Below, piece by piece: positions 1 to 6,304 of a DNA stretch of 13,657 nucleotides. A program made the position numbers and the translations under genes. The DNA lies in assembly GCA_002496355.1 (NCBI GenBank), contig DAJP01000055.1:13256-26912 (forward strand). Reading direction: 5' to 3'. This DNA is from Euryarchaeota archaeon UBA346. GTDB lineage: Archaea; Thermoplasmatota; E2; DHVEG-1. The notes under the pieces were generated by a model. That model worked only from the letters and a program-made list of their open reading frames with translations. It did not search any database and had not been told where the DNA came from. Positions within the stretch are counted from its first letter, which is position 1, and every line of letters begins with the position of its first letter.

Positions 1-687
1 GTCCAACGCGAGGATCTCCTGAATCGCAATCTTGTCTTGTTTTGTTGCGTATTCATCCACACGCATCCCTGCTGGTGGTGAACTACGGTAGTTGAATCCT
101 GCGTGGGAAAAATCACTGCTGGCAATGATGATGATGCTTTTTTTTGAACGCTGGATTGCATCTTCAATGATACCACCGACATCATGAACCGTGTCGTAAT
201 CCTGCATCATCATACAAACCGGGACAAATTCAAATTTCCTGCCTTGGGCACAATATTGTAAGAACGGGAGCTGCACCTCGATGCTATGCTCATATGTATG
301 CGCAGTGGCATCTTGATCGATAATGCCCGTTGAGATGGATCCAGCGAGCTCTTCATCGATATTCACTGTCCCTAGTGGTGTCTTCCAGGCACCCTGGGTC
401 ATCACGGAGACCCCAGAACCCATCCCGGTATGGTTTGGTCCAAGGATGATGAACGTCTCCGCAAACCCTTCCTCAGCAAGACGACCATACGAATGAGAGG
501 CGACCGCCCCTGAATAGATGAATCCAGCATGGGGAACCACCAGGCCTTTGAGTGAACCTCGTTTTTTCTGTACTACCGGGAGTTTCCCATAACCTCGTTT
601 CTCAAGAAAACACTCCTCGATTTGTTGTCTGAGATGTTTTTCAGTTCCTGGGTAAAACTGGCCTGCGACGACTGCGTTTCGTAGCAT
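1..687 (-). CDS. MEMO1 family protein (AmmeMemoRadiSam system protein B-like), C-terminus cut by the window edge
   Basis: I translated this region by hand: it is open for 229 codons from ATG 687 to the window edge, so roughly the last 40-60 residues of a 270-290 residue family member are missing. Family marks are the N-terminus MLRNAVVAGQFYPG, VVPHAGFIYSG (51-60, His53), LGPNHTG (82-88, His86), AHTYEHSIEVQLPF (129-142) and ASSDFSH (189-195). His53 and His86 fit the conserved metal-binding histidines of MEMO1-type proteins; the conserved late cysteine would lie outside the window. MEMO proteins share the fold of class III extradiol dioxygenases, and the archaeal molecular role is not settled. 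The start is supported by GGGG at 696-699, eight bases upstream; GTG 693 would add only two residues. The gene is divergent from the 798 gene. No AMMECR1 or radical SAM partner is visible, but the neighbourhood beyond base 1 is unseen. Confidence 0.93.
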   Translation of the reverse strand, partial: MLRNAVVAGQFYPGTEKHLRQQIEECFLEKRGYGKLPVVQKKRGSLKGLVVPHAGFIYSGAVASHSYGRLAEEGFAETFIILGPNHTGMGSGVSVMTQGAWKTPLGTVNIDEELAGSISTGIIDQDATAHTYEHSIEVQLPFLQYCAQGRKFEFVPVCMMMQDYDTVHDVGGIIEDAIQRSKKSIIIIASSDFSHAGFNYRSSPPAGMRVDEYATKQDKIAIQEILALD

Positions 688-749
688 TTTCACGACCCCA
701 CGTCCAGTTTTGACATGAGTCTGAAACACATTAACCTTGCGCACAAAAC

Positions 750-759
750 ATATAAATAT
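750..759. promoter_or_regulatory. AT-rich TATA element between divergent genes
   Basis: The 10-base ATATAAATAT sits between the MEMO gene (start 687, minus) and the small gene at 798 (plus). It reads as a TATA-like box on both strands. With usual archaeal spacing, transcripts would start near 780 rightward and near 728 leftward, both consistent with short leaders. Bidirectional use is inferred. Confidence 0.4.
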
Positions 760-797
760 CATTGATGAATACGGGAGTAAAACATTACGGGACCAGC

Positions 798-956
798 ATG
801 GAAACAGTCTGTCATATTGAAATCCTGAAAGACGGTCGAGATTTCGTTGCTCGAGCGCATCTTGCGAACGGCTCAGTCAAAGAATACCGCCATCAGATAT
901 TCGAAGATGTCCTCACGGAAATGGTCATCGATCTTCAGGAAGAACTCGCAGAATAA
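798..956 (+). CDS. Small uncharacterised protein, 52 residues
   Basis: I do not recognise a family. The 52-residue product has an amphipathic, beta-like first half (ETVCHIEILKDGRDFVARA, then HLANGSVKEYR) and an acidic helical second half ending LQEELAE, with one Cys at position 5 and no membrane segment. It is probably a small soluble cytoplasmic protein with a beta-hairpin plus helix. The frame also opens at TTG 762 and ATG 765, but the TATA box at 750-759 would start transcription near 780, downstream of those codons, so ATG 798 is preferred. It is divergent from the MEMO gene and convergent with the DUF2116 gene. It is unlikely to be a chance frame because it has its own promoter-like element and protein-like composition, but there is no homology support. 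Confidence 0.6.
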   Translation: METVCHIEILKDGRDFVARAHLANGSVKEYRHQIFEDVLTEMVIDLQEELAE

Positions 957-971
957 ACCGAAGCATTCTCC

Positions 972-983
972 TTATTTTTCTTT
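972..983 (+). terminator. T-rich termination tract after the 52-residue gene
   Basis: A T-rich stretch (TTATTTTTCTTT) follows the stop at 956 by 15 bases in the short gap before the convergent gene at 999. Archaeal RNA polymerase commonly terminates at such U-tracts without a hairpin. No stem-loop was seen. Confidence 0.3.
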
Positions 984-998
984 CGTGGCATCCTTTGG

Positions 999-1205
999 TT
1001 ATTTGGGTAAATAGGATGACAGGAATAAGACCGCTATCATGACAAAGATGAGAGCATACATGATATAAACCCAGAGTTTTCGTTTTTTATTGAGACTCTG
1101 GTACCGTTGTTTACATTCATCGGAGCATATCGTCTCCGAATCTGATGCAGCAATCGCTTTTCCACAAATCTGACAATGCATGTGTTGGGGGATTTTCTCA
1201 GTCAT
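999..1205 (-). CDS. DUF2116-type zinc-ribbon small membrane protein
   Basis: The 68-residue product has an N-terminal zinc ribbon (Cys11-x2-Cys14 in HCQICGKAI, then Cys27-x3-Cys31 in CSDECKQRY), a basic linker (NKKRK, 39-43) and one transmembrane helix at about 45-64. This layout and size match the archaeal DUF2116 family, whose function is unknown. The zinc finger should face the cytoplasm, with the basic linker at the inner membrane face. A TATA-like CTATATCAG on the minus strand at about 1235-1243 would give a very short leader before ATG 1205. It is convergent with the 52-residue gene. All four metal ligands are intact. Confidence 0.85.
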   Translation of the reverse strand: MTEKIPQHMHCQICGKAIAASDSETICSDECKQRYQSLNKKRKLWVYIMYALIFVMIAVLFLSSYLPK

Positions 1206-1446
1206 AGTTCTCAGCTGTGCAATGAAGCAGGGGCTGATATAGTTTATTGTTCTGAATCTATGACGCTTCGACTAATAGGTGATTGATGAGAGGAAAAAAA
1301 ATAGAAAATATTTTTTTAGTGATTCATGAGACAACATTCATTTTTGGTGAACAAAAAAAGGGAAAGATTGGATGATTGCACTATAAAATATATATATTTG
1401 AAAATAAATTTACGAAACTGGAAAATCTACTAAGTCTGGGAGTAGA
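1206..1446. other. Divergent promoter region, no gene seen
   Basis: This 241-base AT-rich gap carries the start regions of the DUF2116 gene (leftward) and of the exported-protein operon (rightward). A strong TATA stretch at 1382-1397 (TATAAAATATATATAT) lies 50-65 bases before ATG 1447, giving a predicted leader of about 30 bases; GGGAG at 1438-1442 is a fair ribosome binding site. I saw no convincing RNA structure or additional reading frame. Confidence 0.5.
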
Positions 1447-1689
1447 ATGATGAAAAAAAACATGAACTCTTTTACAGCAAGAATTAGGATTTTCGTCACC
1501 ATTGTTTTTTTAGTAGTATTCACCTCGACGGTGACTGCAAAATCGATAATTCACATCCAGACTCTTTTGCAAGAAAAACTCCTCTACATCACATTAAGTC
1601 TCGTGTTTTTTTTCATCATCCATCATAAGATATGTTCGCGGGTATCTTGTGCGTTTCTTCAAACAGGCGAGGGGGGTGAAAAGAAATGA
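1447..1689 (+). CDS. Small two-helix membrane protein, uncharacterised
   Basis: The 80-residue product has a basic N-terminus (MMKKNMNSFTARIR), a hydrophobic segment at about 13-30 ending TSTVTAK that could be a signal peptide or a helix, and a second hydrophobic segment at about 44-60 (LLYITLSLVFFFIIHH). It ends with a short hydrophilic tail containing two Cys (63, 68). No family was recognised. GGGAG at 1438-1442 precedes ATG 1447 with four bases between. The stop overlaps the next gene's start as ATGA (1686-1689), implying translational coupling. The tail end (EGGEKK) is produced by the next gene's Shine-Dalgarno region, so its sequence may be set by that constraint rather than by function. 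Confidence 0.6.
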   Translation: MMKKNMNSFTARIRIFVTIVFLVVFTSTVTAKSIIHIQTLLQEKLLYITLSLVFFFIIHHKICSRVSCAFLQTGEGGEKK

Positions 1690-2429
1690 AGAGAGGAAGA
1701 ATACTCTGGACGGTCACCTGTATAATCGCTTCGATTCTCATCCTATCACCGTTAACCAGCGCACTAGCACCTCCGCCGAAAAAAGCGCTTTCAAAGACAA
1801 CTGAGACCATTCGTATCACAATTGGGACAAAAACCGTTGAAAAACAGATGCCATTGACTATAATCAATGACATCATCGACCTGGGAAAAACCTGCAAAGA
1901 AGATTTTTTGACCATCTATGATAAAACAAAAACAATTGAACAGGTGGAGCAGGCTTTTATGAACATCCAACCATTCTTCCAAACACTCATCGATAACGCG
2001 TTAACCGATAAAACAATTGGAGGATTAAACGACCTGTATTACGACATTCGGGAGAAGATCCAGGAGCCGATTCATAAGCCTAGATCCAGCATAAAACAAC
2101 AAGGGGGAGCACAATCGATGGGTCTTTGGAATGGGATACCGACCCCGGTTTGGGCCAACGCGGTATGCGGGATATTCGATGCGGGTTTGTGCGCGGGATT
2201 TGCCGGTGGAACACATGCCATTATCCCGACGATAGGAGCTGACCTATTCATAACCTATGGATTTCAAGGAGAAAGTATCACTGTTGGACTGTCCGGAGGA
2301 ACATTGGCTGTCACAGCGTTCCAAGTAATCATTGGATTTGTAGGAATTCTGATAGCTCTGCCAATAGTGATGATGGGACCCTATTTCATGACAGGTCTCT
2401 GCGGTGTCGTCTTTGGAATCGGTGTGTAA
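1686..2429 (+). CDS. Exported membrane-anchored protein, uncharacterised
   Basis: The 247-residue product starts with a clear signal peptide (about 1-27, core TCIIASILILSPLTSA). Residues 35-130 are mixed alpha/beta and look helical (IEQVEQAFMNIQPFFQTLID and following). A Gly/Cys-rich stretch at 150-190 contains two cysteines (161, 169) that could form a disulfide outside the cell. The C-terminus has hydrophobic segments at about 205-230 and 232-247 and ends abruptly with GVVFGIGV. No family was recognised. GGTGA at 1675-1679, six bases before ATG 1686, is an excellent ribosome binding site. It overlaps the upstream gene by four bases and is followed after 52 bases by another exported-protein gene, so the three probably form one operon. 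Confidence 0.8.
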   Translation: MKRGRILWTVTCIIASILILSPLTSALAPPPKKALSKTTETIRITIGTKTVEKQMPLTIINDIIDLGKTCKEDFLTIYDKTKTIEQVEQAFMNIQPFFQTLIDNALTDKTIGGLNDLYYDIREKIQEPIHKPRSSIKQQGGAQSMGLWNGIPTPVWANAVCGIFDAGLCAGFAGGTHAIIPTIGADLFITYGFQGESITVGLSGGTLAVTAFQVIIGFVGILIALPIVMMGPYFMTGLCGVVFGIGV

Positions 2430-2481
2430 ACCTGATATCGCCGATCGTACTATTCCTCTTTATTCTTTAATTTCCAGGTCT

Positions 2482-3441
2482 ATGAAGAAAATCATATCCA
2501 TTTCGATCTCTGCGGTATTGATTGCATCTGGCTTGCTGATGATGACAAGTCAAGAAAGAAATAACAGCATCATATTGGAAGAGGCAAAAGAAGATGCAGA
2601 CAATGATTCTGCCAACTATAGTAATTTTGTTGAGTTTAATCAGGAGATGCTTCAATTACATAAAGAAGTGATTCAGTTTGAAATTACTTTTCACCAAGAT
2701 GATGTAGTCGATATCTCATTGAATATGTTTGTTAGTTATATCGATGAAACCATAACTTCTGTGTACTGTTTATTGACCGATGGTAAGAAACCCTTGCTGG
2801 AGCCAAGAATGCTCTGGTATGTTCCAGAAAGAAAATATACTCTTGTGACACCAAAAATACGTTTGTCAGTTGGAAAATTTTGGTTCATAAAACTATTGAA
2901 TGATAACGAGGGAAAGATACGATTTGGCTCAGCATATAATGATTCAGGACGGTTTGATGTCCATTCGGGTGATACGTGGTATCTCACGTGTGCTGTTCCC
3001 ACTTCAGGTGAAAAAAGTGGATATATAGTGATCCTTAAATCCCTTTATAATTCGATGGAAGTTAAACAAATAACACGACACAGTGATATCGATCTTTATA
3101 CAGCAAACTATAATCAATTTTCCGGGAAGTACTATGCTGTGAAATTCCATATACTCGGTGGATTTAGCATCTGTGATGTCAACAAACAGATAACCACGAT
3201 CAAGGGAACAATCATGAATATGTATGTCGGAGGTCACAGAAAAGGAAAGATGAAAGTAACGTTACCAGACGGTGAAGAAAAACAATTCAGCCAAAAAGGT
3301 CTTATGACATATAGCATCTTAGGAAAAGAATCTGGGACATGGAAGTTTACCGTAAGAGGCTGGTCGATTTATTTTCGGATGCAGGTGGTTTTAATATATA
3401 TTGATATAGATCCCCGCGTTCAATCTTCACAAGCTAAATGA
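2482..3441 (+). CDS. Exported protein with beta-rich domain, uncharacterised
   Basis: I start this gene at ATG 2482, giving 319 residues with a typical signal peptide (MKKIISISISAVLIASGLLM). The frame extends back to GTG 2404 inside the upstream gene, but those 26 codons would bury the signal peptide. Residues 60-175 alternate in a beta-sandwich manner and contain SGRFDVHSGDTWYLTCAV (155-172), reminiscent of extracellular binding modules. A second beta region at 215-309 includes KGKMKVTLPDGEEKQFS and a GTWKFTVRG strand (285-293). Four Cys are scattered (96, 170, 231 and none at the N-terminal lipobox position), so it is not an obvious lipoprotein apart from these three visible Cys. There is no C-terminal anchor. 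The gene is AT-rich relative to hutI and the 1090-residue gene. No family was recognised; it may be an accessory surface protein. Confidence 0.78.
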   Translation: MKKIISISISAVLIASGLLMMTSQERNNSIILEEAKEDADNDSANYSNFVEFNQEMLQLHKEVIQFEITFHQDDVVDISLNMFVSYIDETITSVYCLLTDGKKPLLEPRMLWYVPERKYTLVTPKIRLSVGKFWFIKLLNDNEGKIRFGSAYNDSGRFDVHSGDTWYLTCAVPTSGEKSGYIVILKSLYNSMEVKQITRHSDIDLYTANYNQFSGKYYAVKFHILGGFSICDVNKQITTIKGTIMNMYVGGHRKGKMKVTLPDGEEKQFSQKGLMTYSILGKESGTWKFTVRGWSIYFRMQVVLIYIDIDPRVQSSQAK

Positions 3442-3477
3442 TTTGATATTAATTATTCTCCGAAAATCAAATCATTT
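3436..3477. terminator. Perfect 12-bp inverted repeat spanning two convergent stop codons
   Basis: Left arm AAATGATTTGAT (3436-3447) and right arm ATCAAATCATTT (3466-3477) are exact reverse complements with an 18-base loop. The left arm holds the plus-strand stop TGA (3439-3441); the right arm holds the minus-strand stop (3472-3474). The stem is AT-rich (only two G-C pairs), so RNA stability is modest. The placement between convergent genes suggests a bidirectional terminator or transcript-end structure. Confidence 0.55.
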
Positions 3478-4035
3478 TATGTGGACCTTTCCCTCAACAA
3501 CATCGATATCCACTATCGTCGTTATTGGTATACCATAAATCCTTACGAGTTCTTCTTTACAAGTTCCTTTGTAGACTGCGATAAACACTCCTTTTACATG
3601 AACTCCTATCTGTTTCAAAACATAAAGGACAGCCTTTAAGGTCCCACCAGTACTGAGCACATCATCCACAAGAATAACCGTGTCTCCTTTTTTCAGACCG
3701 TTGACATACATCTTTGATTTGGAATACCCGGTGACCTGTTCAACAGAAACCTCGCCAGGTAACCCATACGATCGTTTCCGTATGATCGTAAACGGGATCC
3801 CTAAGTCAAGGGATAAGACCGAAGCAAGAGGGATACCCATCGCTTCCATGGTAACGATACGATCGAACCTCCCGCATTTCTTGATATGTTTTTTCATCTC
3901 ATCTGTGACTTCCTTGAGCAGTTCAGGGGTGATATAGGGGACTCCATCGGTGATGGGATGAATCACATAATCGTACTCACCCTTTTTCACGATTGGTGCG
4001 TCATACAATGATTTTTCTAAATGTTTCAGAATCAT
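3472..4035 (-). CDS. hpt: Hypoxanthine/guanine phosphoribosyltransferase (archaeal Hpt type)
   Basis: The 187-residue product belongs to the type I phosphoribosyltransferase family and resembles the archaeal purine-salvage subgroup in length and sequence. Hallmarks are the PRPP-binding motif VILVDDVLSTGGT (120-132, acidic pair Asp124-Asp125), RIVTMEAMGIPLASVLS (59-75), and IIRKRSYGLPGE (84-95) followed by VTGYSKSKMYVNG. The enzyme would join hypoxanthine or guanine to PRPP to make IMP or GMP in the cytoplasm. Adenine use cannot be excluded, because archaeal members of this group have been annotated both ways. The start ATG 4035 overlaps the upstream decarboxylase stop as ATGA, so translation is probably coupled. 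It converges on the 2482 gene within an inverted repeat. Confidence 0.9.
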   Translation of the reverse strand: MILKHLEKSLYDAPIVKKGEYDYVIHPITDGVPYITPELLKEVTDEMKKHIKKCGRFDRIVTMEAMGIPLASVLSLDLGIPFTIIRKRSYGLPGEVSVEQVTGYSKSKMYVNGLKKGDTVILVDDVLSTGGTLKAVLYVLKQIGVHVKGVFIAVYKGTCKEELVRIYGIPITTIVDIDVVEGKVHIK

Positions 4036-5189
4036 AGTTCATCAACTTCTACACAGGTTTTTTGTAATACGGGTATGAATTCATCGATAATCTGCTTTGT
4101 GATTTGTGGCATCAACACCAGGCGTATACAAGATAGCCGTTCGATTTTATTGACCCGCCAACCCTGCTCAGAGAGTTTTTTGACGACAATCCCGGGTTTT
4201 TTTAATTTCACTCCGATCACATTCATCGTCGGTTTCATCACGAGATCCAGACCGAGTTGTTCGATTCGTTTCTGAGTATAACAAGTGACATCCATGCAGG
4301 ACCGAACCATCTGTTTATACCCCTCATGCCCTAAGTATTGAGCAACAGCGTAGGCGGCAGCAACTGGTGCACCAGAACGCGTCCCAAGCAACCCCGTCTG
4401 CTTCTCACTGCTGATGTAAGGTGAATCCACACTGATGCTCCCTAGCCATTGTTTCTTACGGACCATCAAAGTCCCTAGGGGAATAGCGGCATAACCCATC
4501 TTATGAGAATCTATCGATATCGAAGAGACACCTTTGAGTCGAAAATCAAAATCAGGGATCTTGTAGTGGAGTTCTTTGAGGAAAGGGATGACAAACCCAC
4601 CAAAAGCGGCATCCACATGGAAAAAGACGTGTTCATGAGCACAAATCTCACTGATCTCTGGGATTGGGTCAATTGTCCCCAGTTCAGTTGATCCCGCAAG
4701 ACCAACGACGGCTGCAGTGGTTTTCCGTATCTTCTTTTTCAGATGGGTAACATCCATCACGTAATCATCGGTTACTGGGATTTCGACGAGTTTCATCCCC
4801 ATAAGGGACGCGATTTTCTGGAATGAGAAATGAGCACTTGTCGGCAACAGGATCTCTTTTTTCCCAGAGAGTTGTTTTGCTATCCACATCGCGGTGATGT
4901 TCCCCTCAGTCCCTCCGCTGACGATCTGCCCTGTTGATGTCTTTGGTGCATGCAGAAGTTTGGAGATGAAAGCGATGTATCGAGACTCTATCTCTTTTGT
5001 CCCAGGGCACAGTTCCAGATCACCAAGGTTTGTTTCAAGAAACTGTAGATACACCTCCCGGGCAAGAGGATGCGGGACAGTACACATGGAACCCAAGATA
5101 TGACCACTGGAAAAGCAATAATCACGTTGCTGCAAACCTGCCAGTTCATTGAATATTTTTTGTTTCTTTTCACTATCAAGAGAAATCAT
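4032..5189 (-). CDS. mfnA: MfnA-type PLP-dependent L-tyrosine/L-aspartate decarboxylase
   Basis: This is a group II PLP decarboxylase of the archaeal MfnA type. From ATG 5189 the product has 385 residues, the usual size. Visible family features are ILGSMCTVPHPLA (31-43), NLGDLELCPGTKEIE (54-68), SGGTEGN (91-97), HVDAAFGGF (191-199, PLP-ring Asp193) and SIDSHKMGYAAIPLG (225-239, Schiff-base Lys230). MfnA makes tyramine for methanofuran in methanogens; in Thermococcus the homologue is an aspartate decarboxylase that supplies beta-alanine for CoA. With no methanogenesis gene here, aspartate decarboxylation is my preferred guess. The frame continues to GTG 5258, but the extra 23 residues are not family-like and a TATA-like CTATATCA (minus strand, 5243-5250) would start transcription near 5221, so 5189 is chosen. 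Confidence 0.9.
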   Translation of the reverse strand: MISLDSEKKQKIFNELAGLQQRDYCFSSGHILGSMCTVPHPLAREVYLQFLETNLGDLELCPGTKEIESRYIAFISKLLHAPKTSTGQIVSGGTEGNITAMWIAKQLSGKKEILLPTSAHFSFQKIASLMGMKLVEIPVTDDYVMDVTHLKKKIRKTTAAVVGLAGSTELGTIDPIPEISEICAHEHVFFHVDAAFGGFVIPFLKELHYKIPDFDFRLKGVSSISIDSHKMGYAAIPLGTLMVRKKQWLGSISVDSPYISSEKQTGLLGTRSGAPVAAAYAVAQYLGHEGYKQMVRSCMDVTCYTQKRIEQLGLDLVMKPTMNVIGVKLKKPGIVVKKLSEQGWRVNKIERLSCIRLVLMPQITKQIIDEFIPVLQKTCVEVDEL

Positions 5190-5242
5190 TGCAGGGGATA
5201 AGAAATCATAGTTAAAAAAAGATACTGTGCCGAAAACCCTAT

Positions 5243-5250
5243 TGATATAG
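5243..5250 (-). promoter_or_regulatory. TATA-like box for the mfnA-hpt operon
   Basis: CTATATCA on the minus strand, about 55 bases before ATG 5189, predicts a start near 5221 and a leader of about 30 bases. A second AT-rich element at 5273-5283 could serve a longer transcript starting near 5250. No strong ribosome binding site precedes ATG 5189. Confidence 0.35.
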
Positions 5251-5330
5251 AACATCACCGGTCCTGGACAGATTAATTAAATCAGTAGCATGATATACTC
5301 CTTTTTCTGAACTAATGAAGATAACAACAT

Positions 5331-5338
5331 TTTAATAA
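5331..5338 (+). promoter_or_regulatory. TATA box for a leaderless transcript
   Basis: TTTAATAA begins 31 bases before GTG 5362. Usual archaeal spacing puts the transcript start at or beside the start codon, so the mRNA should be leaderless. Confidence 0.5.
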
Positions 5339-5361
5339 AGGAAGAGAGATAGTAATACTAC

Positions 5362-5688
5362 GTGACGAAAATGAAAATAAAGCTTCTGAATAGGGACAAA
5401 GAGAAAGACCAGGAAACAAAACAGGTTGTCAGTAAACTCCAAAAGGAAAAGAACCTTGAGAGTCCAAAAAAAGACAAAAACCTCTTTCCATTCTCCATCC
5501 CTGGATTTCAACATTATTCTGCATTGATGAAACTCCGGATCGTAGTGGGCACAATTTTTTTCCTCTGTACGATTTCGATGATCTTGATTTTTGCAAATGT
5601 TTGGGAGATTTCAGCGGTTCTACTTTTCATTGGATATATCATGCTTCTAATTCTTATGTTAAAACTTTTAAGAGTGAAGAGTCTCTAA
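5362..5688 (+). CDS. Small two-helix membrane protein with charged N-terminal region
   Basis: The 108-residue product has a lysine-rich, highly charged region at 1-40 (KLLNRDKEKDQETK and following), a short linker with FPFSIPGF (42-49), and two transmembrane helices at about 58-79 and 82-101, ending in a basic tail. Two helices joined by a tight turn imply that both termini are cytoplasmic, with the charged region inside. No family was recognised. Start GTG 5362 fits a leaderless transcript from the TATA box at 5331-5338; ATG 5371 is the alternative and would remove three residues. The next gene follows after a gap with its own TATA box, so the two need not be co-transcribed. Confidence 0.68.
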   Translation: MTKMKIKLLNRDKEKDQETKQVVSKLQKEKNLESPKKDKNLFPFSIPGFQHYSALMKLRIVVGTIFFLCTISMILIFANVWEISAVLLFIGYIMLLILMLKLLRVKSL

Positions 5689-5722
5689 GCATCATTCAAC
5701 AGATAAGTTAAAAACCATCACA

Positions 5723-5731
5723 TTTTAATAT
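5723..5731 (+). promoter_or_regulatory. TATA box for the PRC-barrel gene
   Basis: TTTTAATAT lies about 26-30 bases before ATG 5753/5756. This spacing predicts a leaderless transcript beginning at one of these ATGs and argues against the upstream ATG 5738, which would lie before the transcript start. Confidence 0.45.
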
Positions 5732-5752
5732 AGGTAAATGTATTTTGATTAC

Positions 5753-6082
5753 ATGATGCAAAAGGACGCTTGGAAGCCGGAAGAGGTGACCTCTTTTCTG
5801 AAACTGCCTGTTTATACTCGCGATGGAGTTTATGTCGGTCATGTCAAAAATGTGTTTTTAGAGTTGGATGAGAAGAGAGTGGGCAGCCTACTTGTCACTA
5901 ATACAAACCCTGCATTGGTCGAAGGTAGCATAGATGTCGCAGTCCCCTATCGATGGGTTAACGCGGTTGGCGATATCATTATTCTCTCTAATTTCCCTGG
6001 CAAAGTCGCAACGAAGAAAGACAAGCCTGAGAAAACGAAAAAAACACAAGAAAGCGAGCAGAAAATCGATCAAATCGAATAA
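5753..6082 (+). CDS. Small PRC-barrel domain protein
   Basis: From ATG 5753 the product has 109 residues. Residues about 9-83 form a PRC-barrel: LKLPVYTRDGVYVGHVKNVFL has the characteristic G-x-x-x-G-x-V pattern, followed by VGSLLVTN, VAVPYRWVNAVGDIIIL and a final strand. The last 25 residues are charged and low complexity (KKDKPEKTKKTQESEQKID). PRC-barrels occur in RimM, photosynthetic reaction-centre H subunits and small archaeal adaptor proteins; in haloarchaea small PRC-barrel proteins (CdpB) act in cell division with SepF. No division gene is visible here, so a specific role is not assigned. The frame opens at ATG 5738, but promoter spacing favours 5753 or 5756. No signal peptide or membrane helix is present, so it is cytoplasmic. 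Confidence 0.85.
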   Translation: MMQKDAWKPEEVTSFLKLPVYTRDGVYVGHVKNVFLELDEKRVGSLLVTNTNPALVEGSIDVAVPYRWVNAVGDIIILSNFPGKVATKKDKPEKTKKTQESEQKIDQIE

Positions 6083-6131
6083 AACACAGGCAGTCTGTTG
6101 TTACTACAAAAAAAATAGCTGAGATATCCTC

Positions 6132-6149
6132 TTTTTTCCTTTTTTATTT
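6132..6149 (+). terminator. T-rich termination tract after the PRC-barrel gene
   Basis: Two runs of T (six and seven bases) separated by CC follow the stop at 6082 by about 50 bases. They fit U-tract termination in archaea. No stable hairpin was seen before them. Confidence 0.45.
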
Positions 6150-6217
6150 AAAAGATGATATTTCCATGCAAATATTTTTATATCAAGTAAGTTATATATT
6201 AACATACACATGCCACA

Positions 6218-6235
6218 TTCTTCCTCGAGTAAGAA
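6218..6235. promoter_or_regulatory. Dyad-symmetric candidate operator upstream of the envelope pair
   Basis: The 18 bases TTCTTCCTCGAGTAAGAA are symmetric about CTCGAG with 8 of 9 base pairs matched. The centre lies about 26 bases upstream of the TATA box at 6249-6256, a position where a DNA-binding regulator could act on the initiation complex. No regulator gene is in the window. Confidence 0.35.
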
Positions 6236-6248
6236 GTGTACAACAATC

Positions 6249-6256
6249 TTTAAATA
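6249..6256 (+). promoter_or_regulatory. TATA box for the envelope gene pair
   Basis: TTTAAATA predicts a transcript start near 6276-6280, leaving a leader of about 25-30 bases before ATG 6305 with its AGGTGG site (6295-6300). More AT-rich sequence upstream (TATATATT near 6194-6201) could be a second promoter. Confidence 0.5.
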
Positions 6257-6304
6257 CTCAGAAAAGAAAGTAATATGTGTAAAATCAGGAAAAAAGGTGG
6301 AACA

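Noticed and set aside
1315..1375. AT-rich repeats of CATTCAT/GATTCATGAG type as a possible small RNA or repeat array
   Set aside because: There is no regular spacing, no stable hairpin and no conserved motif; it looks like ordinary AT-rich promoter-flanking DNA.
1616..1915. 99-codon minus-strand frame
   Set aside because: It is antisense to two signal-peptide genes; its hydrophobic character mirrors the opposite strand.
2404..2481. Longer start (GTG 2404) for the 319-residue exported protein
   Set aside because: The extra 26 residues lie partly inside the upstream gene and would place a hydrophilic segment ahead of a clear signal peptide that begins at ATG 2482.
5190..5258. N-terminal extension of the decarboxylase to GTG 5258
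   Set aside because: The 23 extra residues do not look like family sequence, and a TATA-like box at 5243-5250 lies inside the extension.
6275..6304. ATG 6275 as start of the first envelope protein
   Set aside because: It lies at the predicted transcript start, and AGGTGG is ideally placed for ATG 6305, which directly begins the signal peptide.
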